A stretch of 62,504 bases of DNA from Gracilibacillus alcaliphilus (GTDB taxonomy: Bacteria > Bacillota > Bacilli > Bacillales > Amphibacillaceae): positions 1 to 62,504 of the forward strand of contig NZ_JAFBFA010000033.1 of assembly GCF_016909015.1 (NCBI RefSeq), written 5' to 3'. The translations under genes and the position numbers were made by a program. The notes under the pieces were generated by a model. That model saw nothing but the letters and a program-made list of their open reading frames with translations, made no database searches and had not been told where the DNA came from. Below, one piece after another: positions 56,792 to 62,504 of this stretch (position 1 is its first letter; the number at the start of each line of letters is the position of its first letter).

Positions 56792-56987
56792 TTGACTAAG
56801 TAGGATTAAATGTTCTATAATTAAGATAGGGTAAGTTTAGACAAATATAATAATATTTTAGTGTATCTATATTAATTTATCATAGTTTTGGATAACAATC
56901 AATCCATTTTGCTATAAACTTTATATTTAAAAAACAAGGTTTGTTCGAACTCAACTTAACATCGGTTCGAACAAACCCTATTTTTTT
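56792..56987 (+). ncRNA. Candidate small RNA upstream of rph, antisense orientation
   Basis: A plus-strand promoter, TTGACT (56792-56797), 18-nt spacer, TATAAT (56816-56821), points to a strong terminator with perfect 13-nt arms GGTTTGTTCGAAC (56938-56950) and GTTCGAACAAACC (56965-56977) followed by CTATTTTTTT. The transcript would be about 155 nt, with no supported ORF. It runs away from rph. Promoter plus terminator are visible; transcription is inferred. Confidence 0.45.
56938..56987. terminator. Bidirectional terminator
   Basis: Hairpin with 13-nt perfect arms and T-rich tracts on both strands; on the minus strand it would shield rph from transcription arriving from mph and the DUF418 remnant. 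Confidence 0.8.
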
Positions 56988-57042
56988 GACTCTAATCTGT
57001 CCATTACTTGGATTTAGATTTATACCTTCTACTTAAATATAT

Positions 57043-57400
57043 CCATTCGAGACTTCTAATATCATTTCAATCTGTTGCTTTACTATTTTCCATAGGTCAA
57101 CAAATGCCACAACCATTTGCATGAACCAAAGTGAAAGTGACGCATCCAATATTTGCTGATAACTGATTGCAAAAATGACACATGTCAATAAGAATCCTGT
57201 TAAGTCACCCACTTCTCCGTACAATTCCAATCCATCATTATAGATACAAATAATATCATACTAGTGGTCAATATTCCGAACAATGCAATACCACGCTGGA
57301 TATCAATCTATATCACTCGTTCCTTGCTTTGGATTAGTGCAGTATTTCCTTAATTAGAAAGTGTTTATCATCTCATCAAAAAGGCCATACAATACTTTGA
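57043..57400 (-). pseudogene. DUF418-family gene, duplicate with internal deletion
   Basis: Left part matches the 3' end of the intact gene at 44122 (LYGEVGDLTGFLLTCVIFAI) and the right part its 5' end (NIPNNA and INTAPIE regions) including the upstream spacer; the middle is missing. Confidence 0.8.
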
Positions 57401-57412
57401 CTTTCAAGGTAA

Positions 57413-58333
57413 TTAGTTATCAATACTTTGGGATACACCCAATAATTTTTTTGCCAGTTTTTCATGTTCTTCTGTTCCAGAAGCAATGGCAAACTCGGCA
57501 ATTTCGATTGGAAAATACGCTGCCGCAAGTTCCAACACATGTTCTTTCATTAATGGCCATGTCTTACCGTCTGCTTTATGATAATAACCAATAAGAGAAT
57601 TTAATCCTTTTTCGCCGAAAGCCGTGTAGTAATAAACAAAATCATTTGCCACATCCGCTACTCTTGCTTCCGTCCAGTCAATCAATCCTGTTACCATCGT
57701 CTCCTTGTTGACTAGTATGTGACCCGGATGTAAGTCACCATGAATCAGACCTGTTTCATTAGGCCAGATTTCTTCATTAGCAATCCATGATTGCCACCTG
57801 TTCCATAATGATTCCCCTACACCAATCATCTCTTTTATACGATGCATCCGCTTATTCATTATGAGTTTTAAATCACTTGCTTCCTCAACGGGTAATCCAG
57901 CACCTTTTGCACGATGTTTGGATAACTGGTGAAGTTCAGCTAACGCTTTTGCTAGGGATTCATGAAATTGCTCAGGAATTTCTTCCTGACCATTTCCCCA
58001 TACATATTCTTGAATCTCTGTCGTGAATTTTCCTGCTGGCACCCCACTAAGTGCTTGGTAAGCGATCAAATCCTTTTCAAATACTTCCCAATTAGGTATC
58101 TCAAAGGATACAAACTCACGGACTAAAGATAATGCATTTTGTTCCGTTACAGTGCGTGGGAGAACATCATCTCTTCTTGGTATTCTTAATATCCAGTTGG
58201 CACCATCTATATCTTCTGCGAACACAACGTTGAAATCTAATCCATCATCATTAAATTGCAGTGAATCAACTTTTACTTGAATTCCATGATGTTTAGCTAA
58301 TTCCGCGATTTCAACACTTTTTTGTTGACCCAT
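57413..58333 (-). CDS. mph: Macrolide 2'-phosphotransferase
   Basis: 306 residues from the ATG at 58333 (ggaggtg site). APH-type kinase: nucleotide-binding strands WILRIPRR, catalytic loop GLIHGDLHPGHILV with Asp200, and metal-binding Asp219 in GLIDWTEARVADVANDF. The HGDLHPGH loop and length are those of the Mph(B)/bacillar Mph group, which phosphorylate the 2'-OH of macrolide desosamine using GTP. Specificity cannot be read from sequence. Two 3' remnants of the same gene lie at 42355 and 45450. Second drug-modifying enzyme of this block. Confidence 0.85.
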   Translation of the reverse strand: MGQQKSVEIAELAKHHGIQVKVDSLQFNDDGLDFNVVFAEDIDGANWILRIPRRDDVLPRTVTEQNALSLVREFVSFEIPNWEVFEKDLIAYQALSGVPAGKFTTEIQEYVWGNGQEEIPEQFHESLAKALAELHQLSKHRAKGAGLPVEEASDLKLIMNKRMHRIKEMIGVGESLWNRWQSWIANEEIWPNETGLIHGDLHPGHILVNKETMVTGLIDWTEARVADVANDFVYYYTAFGEKGLNSLIGYYHKADGKTWPLMKEHVLELAAAYFPIEIAEFAIASGTEEHEKLAKKLLGVSQSIDN

Positions 58334-58472
58334 TTTAAAGCACCTCCGATAAACTTTTGTCACAAGTTGGATAATTAATGACCGAGCACACTTATCCCTT
58401 ACTTACACTCTAAATTTACCGACTTACCATGGTTTAGTTTTTTACTTTTATATTAGTTCCATTATAAAAATC

Positions 58473-59246
58473 TCATTCGCTTTTCCGATGTTTAAATAAA
58501 AAGGTAGCAACAATCATTGATACAATCAGTAATCCTCCAAACCAAGCAATCATCAACCAATGATTATGGCCGATTGGAGTTCCAAGCAAAAGGCCGCGCA
58601 ATGTCTCAATCAGCGGAGTCATCGGCTGATTTTCCGCGAATGCATGAAGCCACGACGGCATCGTCTCGGTCGGTACAAAGGCACTGCTCAAGTAAGGCAG
58701 AAATAACATTGGAAACGTAATAGCATTAGCTGCCTCCACACTTTTTACGAGTAAACCAAAAACCACAAATACCCAGCTAATCGATAACATGAAGAGGGTT
58801 AAGACCCCTATCACTCCTAACCATTCCAGCCAGCCTGCCTCTGGTCGAAAACCAATAAGAAAAGCAACAAGAATGGCTACTGTAGTTGCAATCACATTAC
58901 GAACAAAACCTCCGAATACATGGCCTACCATTAAAGAAGATGGAAGCAGCGGCATTGTCCGGAAGCGCTCAAATAAACCACCAACCATATCCTGTGTAAC
59001 ACTAAGCGCGATAATCGAACTGCCAAATCCGACACATGTAATGATAACACCAGGAACAACATAATTTACATAATCTGTCCCTGTCTGAATTGCACCTCCA
59101 AAAACATAGACAAACATGATCATAATAGCTACTGGTAAACCAACGGCCATCAACAGTGATTCGGCTTCTCGGAAAATATGTTTTAAACTTCGTATAGACA
59201 TGGCCCAACCGTCTAAAATTGCCCAGTACCACTTAGACTCACCCAT
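58473..59246 (-). CDS. ABC-2 exporter permease (DrrB-like)
   Basis: 257 residues from the ATG at 59246; it overlaps the end of the ATPase gene by 8 bases. Six helices; the family signature VTQDMVGGLFERFRTMPLLPSSLMVGHVFG is present. With the ATPase it forms a DrrAB-type drug exporter. Confidence 0.87.
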   Translation of the reverse strand: MGESKWYWAILDGWAMSIRSLKHIFREAESLLMAVGLPVAIMIMFVYVFGGAIQTGTDYVNYVVPGVIITCVGFGSSIIALSVTQDMVGGLFERFRTMPLLPSSLMVGHVFGGFVRNVIATTVAILVAFLIGFRPEAGWLEWLGVIGVLTLFMLSISWVFVVFGLLVKSVEAANAITFPMLFLPYLSSAFVPTETMPSWLHAFAENQPMTPLIETLRGLLLGTPIGHNHWLMIAWFGGLLIVSMIVATFLFKHRKSE

Positions 59247-60183
59247 TAACAACAGCTCCTTTCTTATGATCACTTGTTATTTCCATGAAAACATCGTCTA
59301 ATGTCGGCTTACGGAAGATGAAAGATGCCGGATGTATACTAGATTCATATAACATGTTCAACAGTTGACGGATATTCTCCGGTGAACTTTCCGTAGTTAT
59401 GGTAATACTCATTTCATTCACGTCGATTTGACCTCCTAAAAGATCCAGTGCTTTCTGGCAGGATGGTAAATCAGCAAACGTGAATTCTATTTTTTCTTCT
59501 CCAACCAAACGTTTCAGCTCTGTGGCAGTTCCTTCTTCAACAATTTTTCCCCTGCTGATGACAGCTATCTTATCTGCAAGCTGATCGGCCTCTTCCAAAT
59601 ATTGCGTTGTTAAAAAGATTGTTACGCCGCTCTCGGCAAGCCTCTGTATCATGTTCCACATATTCTTGCGACTGCGTGGATCCAGTCCCGTTGTCGGCTC
59701 ATCAAGAAATATCACTTGTGGATTTGCGATTAGACTGATGGCAATATCAAGCCTGCGGCGCATCCCGCCGGAATAGGATTGTGCTCGTTTTTTAGCTGCC
59801 TCTTTTAAATCAAATTGTTCCAAAAGTTCTGCCGTACGCTTTTTGACTGTCTGGCGATCCAGGTGATTTAACCGCCCCATCATCAGCAGATTTTCCTCAC
59901 CTGTCAATAGTTCATCTACTGCTGCGTACTGCCCAGTTAAACTAATCAATTTTTTTACAGAAGCAGACTCCCGATTTGTATCGTAACCGCCAATGGTTGC
60001 CACCCCACTATCTGCTTGAATCAAGGTTGATAAAATACGTACCATGGTGGTTTTCCCTGCCCCATTTTCTCCAAGCAGCGCAAAAATAGAACCTTTTGCT
60101 ACTTCAAATTGGAGGCCATCTAAAACAGTTTTCTTTCCGAAATTTTTTTTAATATTCTTTACCGAAATAACAGGTTCAGTCAT
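59239..60183 (-). CDS. ABC exporter ATPase (DrrA-like)
   Basis: 314 residues from the ATG at 60183 (gaggaga site). Walker A GENGAGKTT, Q-loop TGQYAAVDELLTGEENL, signature YSGGMRRRLDIA, Walker B VIFLDEPTTGLDP, switch His replaced by Gln (FLTTQYLEEAD), as in DrrA-like proteins, and the C-terminal extension typical of daunorubicin-resistance ATPases. Two operator-like dyads lie upstream between it and the TetR gene. Probable substrate is a hydrophobic antibiotic. Confidence 0.89.
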   Translation of the reverse strand: MTEPVISVKNIKKNFGKKTVLDGLQFEVAKGSIFALLGENGAGKTTMVRILSTLIQADSGVATIGGYDTNRESASVKKLISLTGQYAAVDELLTGEENLLMMGRLNHLDRQTVKKRTAELLEQFDLKEAAKKRAQSYSGGMRRRLDIAISLIANPQVIFLDEPTTGLDPRSRKNMWNMIQRLAESGVTIFLTTQYLEEADQLADKIAVISRGKIVEEGTATELKRLVGEEKIEFTFADLPSCQKALDLLGGQIDVNEMSITITTESSPENIRQLLNMLYESSIHPASFIFRKPTLDDVFMEITSDHKKGAVVNG

Positions 60184-60207
60184 AAAATTGTCTCCTCTCA
60201 AATATAG

Positions 60208-60226
60208 ATTGATTAATTCAATCAAT
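60208..60226. promoter_or_regulatory. TetR operator 1 of the DrrAB operon
   Basis: ATTGATTAATTCAATCAAT, 7-nt arms around 5 nt, 25 nt upstream of the ATPase start. Confidence 0.7.
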
Positions 60227-60256
60227 ATAAGTGCAAAAAATAAACACCTATTAATG

Positions 60257-60275
60257 ATTGACTAATTCAGTCAAT
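60257..60275. promoter_or_regulatory. TetR operator 2 of the DrrAB operon
   Basis: ATTGACTAATTCAGTCAAT, same spacing and centre as operator 1, 49 nt away. Confidence 0.72.
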
Positions 60276-60322
60276 ATTAAGAATAAAGGTGTTTTATTGA
60301 TATGTCAATATTTTTTTTAATA

Positions 60323-60934
60323 TTATCGTACTTCTATCATCCGTAAAAGAATGCTCACCTTCCTCTCCATGTTTTCTTTCCAGTATGATGGATCATCTGC
60401 CATTATACTGGAAAGGACAGTTAAATAGACACCCAACAGTTCTTCGGTATCTCCTTGAATGATCTCCCCGGATTTCTGTCCTTCAAGAAATAAAGGGGCT
60501 AAGACTTTGATATAGAATTGTCCTGATTTGTTCACGAGTTCGTGGATATGATCAGGTAAACCATTAGCCCCATTTAAATATTGGACGATTCGAAAAACCA
60601 TACTGCTTGTCCCTGTATCACTTTCTGTAAACGCAAACTGAGTAAATTCCTTAATTTTTTCCAGAGGACTTTTCTCACTTGCATTCAGACTATGAAAAAA
60701 TTGTGCAACCGTATTTTGATCCATTGCCCACTCTATACTCTCATAAAGTATCTCTTCTTTTGAATCAAAATAATGATAGATCAATCCATGACTGACCTTC
60801 GCTTCTTTGGCAATCATACTTATTTTCGTGAGTTTAATACCATTATCTGCAAACACTCTCAAAGCGGCACGCATAATTTGTTCTTTTCGCTCCGCTTTTT
60901 TCTGATCTAATTGCTCCTGATTTATTGGTGACAT
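60323..60934 (-). CDS. TetR-family regulator of the DrrAB operon
   Basis: 203 residues from the ATG at 60934, about ten bases after gggag; a nearer ATG is too close to the site. Helix-turn-helix IKLTKISMIAKEAKVSHGLIYHYFDSKEEIL (about 33-63). Operator-like dyads before its own gene and before the ABC genes imply autorepression and control of the exporter. Confidence 0.88.
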   Translation of the reverse strand: MSPINQEQLDQKKAERKEQIMRAALRVFADNGIKLTKISMIAKEAKVSHGLIYHYFDSKEEILYESIEWAMDQNTVAQFFHSLNASEKSPLEKIKEFTQFAFTESDTGTSSMVFRIVQYLNGANGLPDHIHELVNKSGQFYIKVLAPLFLEGQKSGEIIQGDTEELLGVYLTVLSSIMADDPSYWKENMERKVSILLRMIEVR

Positions 60935-60976
60935 ATATATCATTCTCCCTTTGCTTAGAAAAGTATAATCTTTTAT

Positions 60977-60995
60977 ATTGACTGAAATATTCAAT
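60977..60995. promoter_or_regulatory. TetR operator upstream of its own gene
   Basis: ATTGACTGAAATATTCAAT, the same 7-5-7 layout as 60208-60226 and 60257-60275, with a weaker right arm. Confidence 0.6.
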
Positions 60996-61180
60996 CTAAG
61001 AGTAAGCCCTGTACAAAATAGAGTCAAGTTATTTGTTGTTTGTTCATTTGAAATGGATCATTGAATTCAATACAAAATAATTGAAACTACATATTAGTGT
61101 CGCTATAATCAACATTATAAACGACATAGGTGTATAATTTTTTGCACCCTTTTTGTCATATAGATTATGGAGGTGGGTCT

Positions 61181-61798
61181 ATGACACCAAAAGTTAGTGA
61201 CGAATATAAACAAGAACGAAAAAAGGAATTGATAAAAGCCGCAAAACAAGTGTTCATCCAAAAAGGGTATGTCCACACATCTATGCAAGATATTATGGAC
61301 AAAGCCGGAATCTCTAGAGGCGCATTCTACAGCTATTTTGATAATATTGACCATGTGTTTATTGAGGTCCTTAAATATGATGATCAACAAGATATTCAAA
61401 TGTTTATTATGACTGAAGGACAACCATTATGGGTAAGCATTGAGCGCTGGGTTAAAGAACAACAGTCCAATATTGAAGGAATAGAACAATCCTTGCTGCA
61501 TGCAAAAGCTGAGTTTTTTCTCTCCTCACAGTATGTAAAAAATAAAGAAAACTTCCCCTATATTTCAAAACGTTATGAACAAACGATAGAAGCTATTGAG
61601 AGTGTCATTCACAAAGGAATGGAACAAGGAGAGTTTGAACCTTATGTACCTCCGAATGCCATTGCTCGATACCTCATTTCATTTATTAATGGTTTAATGT
61701 TGGACACATTTCAATTGGGATATGACACAACAAAAGTAAACGATCAATTAAACGTCTTGCTTTTCACACTAGAAAAAATGATTAATCCGAGATTCTAA
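61181..61798 (+). CDS. TetR-family regulator (YfiR-like)
   Basis: 205 residues from the ATG at 61181, preceded by ggaggtggg. Helix-turn-helix HTSMQDIMDKAGISRGAFYSYFDNIDHVF (about 33-61) and a C-terminal domain like B. subtilis YfiR (YEQTIEAIESVIHKGMEQGEF). Divergent from the DrrAB-controlling TetR gene. Target unknown; convergent with the next gene. Confidence 0.85.
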   Translation: MTPKVSDEYKQERKKELIKAAKQVFIQKGYVHTSMQDIMDKAGISRGAFYSYFDNIDHVFIEVLKYDDQQDIQMFIMTEGQPLWVSIERWVKEQQSNIEGIEQSLLHAKAEFFLSSQYVKNKENFPYISKRYEQTIEAIESVIHKGMEQGEFEPYVPPNAIARYLISFINGLMLDTFQLGYDTTKVNDQLNVLLFTLEKMINPRF

Positions 61799-61799
61799 A

Positions 61800-62294
61800 T
61801 TAAAATAAAATAAATAAGCCAATAACTATACCAATGATCCCCCCTGCACGATTAAAAAATAAAACCAAATCACTAGGTTCAGCATTGTTCAATTTCCATC
61901 CAATCTCTAAATACCAAGCAGCATAAGGGAAAATGGCAAAAAATAAACCGAGTATAATTACTAATATACCTATTGGATTGATCGAAGAACGGTCAGCAGG
62001 ATCTCCATGTATTTCTTCATATTTATCAATTGCTTCTCTAGCTAAATATATTTCTTCTTCTGTTAACGAATGGGACCACAAACCCATTCCTCCGTCTGCT
62101 GAATGATCCTCGGAATAATAATGGCCGTTTTCAAATTCTACTTCATATTTGTAGCCATCAGAGAGTTTCTCAAGAAATACGGTTACTATTTCTCCACTAT
62201 CTAATGTAATTTCCTCTGAGGATTCTGCAGATATGTATATTGTGGTAAAAAAACTGATATATATGATGAAAACGGTTGAAATGAAAAGTTTCAT
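61800..62294 (-). CDS. Membrane protein with signal peptide and two C-terminal helices
   Basis: 164 residues. A signal peptide (MKLFISTVFIIYISFFTTIY) precedes a soluble segment rich in Glu and Tyr (25-105) and two helices (about 106-127 and 143-163). The extracytoplasmic part reads ITLDSGEIVTVFLEKLSDGY. No known family recognised. Site: ggaggg. Stop is one base from the convergent TetR stop. Confidence 0.65.
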   Translation of the reverse strand: MKLFISTVFIIYISFFTTIYISAESSEEITLDSGEIVTVFLEKLSDGYKYEVEFENGHYYSEDHSADGGMGLWSHSLTEEEIYLAREAIDKYEEIHGDPADRSSINPIGILVIILGLFFAIFPYAAWYLEIGWKLNNAEPSDLVLFFNRAGGIIGIVIGLFILF

Positions 62295-62504
62295 TTTGTT
62301 GCCCTCCTTTCAAGATACTCAAGATTAATAGTATAACATGTCTGTAGCCCAAAAAACTCAATTATCAACTGACTTATAGAACCCTTACACTATTTCTTGC
62401 AGTTAACTCCAATAGAAAGCATTCCTGTAATGAAGAAATATGAGGGGAAATGAGCGTAGAATCAATTTTACAGAAAAGAATCCCCCTTGGTAGTATAGAG
62501 AGTG
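62295..62504. other. Window end, no gene seen
   Basis: About 200 nt of AT-rich sequence without a supported frame. Confidence 0.4.

Noticed and set aside
61115..61423. 102-codon minus-strand frame
   Set aside because: Exact antisense shadow of the TetR gene at 61181-61798.
1..62504. CRISPR array, tRNA or rRNA genes
   Set aside because: No regularly spaced repeats and no cloverleaf or rRNA-like segments were recognised by eye.

Overview
This window comes from a low-GC, spore-forming member of the Bacillaceae. The evidence is a tricistronic gerA-type germinant receptor locus, a YjcZ-type small sporulation protein, DUF2512 and DUF3231 proteins, Gram-positive ribosome binding sites, and an RpoB that aligns closely with B. 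subtilis RpoB. The genus cannot be fixed from the sequence. It is an accessory chromosomal region: many small regulator-plus-effector modules (TetR, MarR, MerR, HxlR, AsnC, LysR, LuxR, WYL) beside oxidoreductases, hydrolases and exporters, separated by a high density of broken genes and gene fragments. No tRNA, rRNA, CRISPR array or intact insertion sequence was seen.

Layout. 0-2.5 kb: a small Arg-rich protein, YjcZ, and a YhfW-like FAD/Rieske oxidoreductase. 2.7-4.1 kb: a XerS-type tyrosine recombinase, a small ORF downstream in the same frame, and a repeat cluster upstream. 4.4-10.5 kb: MFS/MarR pair with two matching operators, a nonsense-mutated FMN reductase, a frameshifted TetR, an old-yellow-enzyme fragment, HxlR, AsnC and an intact old yellow enzyme. 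10.7-17.6 kb: guaD-like deaminase with a MerR-type promoter and a wrecked merR, two ferritin-like proteins, DUF2512, an intact MerR copy, and a TetR/AhpD-like pair. 17.7-21.8 kb: gerAA-gerAB(frameshift)-gerAC plus a small membrane protein. 21.9-40.4 kb: hydrolase/TetR, coiled-coil protein, GNAT/TetR, VOC/quinone oxidoreductase/LysR, a saccharopine-dehydrogenase-like/MFS operon divergent from a LuxR-type regulator with a Fur box, a QacA-type exporter, and a WYL regulator divergent from an epoxide hydrolase. 40.5-49.8 kb: hydrolase/TetR operon, a belt of decayed genes, two DUF418 membrane proteins, TetR and MerR.

50.2-61 kb is the most notable part: an antibiotic-resistance block, all on the minus strand. 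It holds a rifampin phosphotransferase gene (rph) followed by a stand-alone rpoB (no rplL or rpoC beside it). The encoded beta subunit carries Thr at the E. coli Q513 position and Asn at the H526 position, two classical rifampicin-resistance sites. Upstream are a macrolide 2'-phosphotransferase (mph) and a TetR-controlled DrrAB-type ABC exporter. Together rph and rpoB would inactivate the drug and also supply a drug-insensitive polymerase subunit. This reading rests on motif comparison and on the assumption that the housekeeping rpoB lies elsewhere.

A second theme is duplication followed by complementary decay. The guaD-merR unit and the mph-DUF418 unit each occur twice, and each copy has lost the partner that the other kept.
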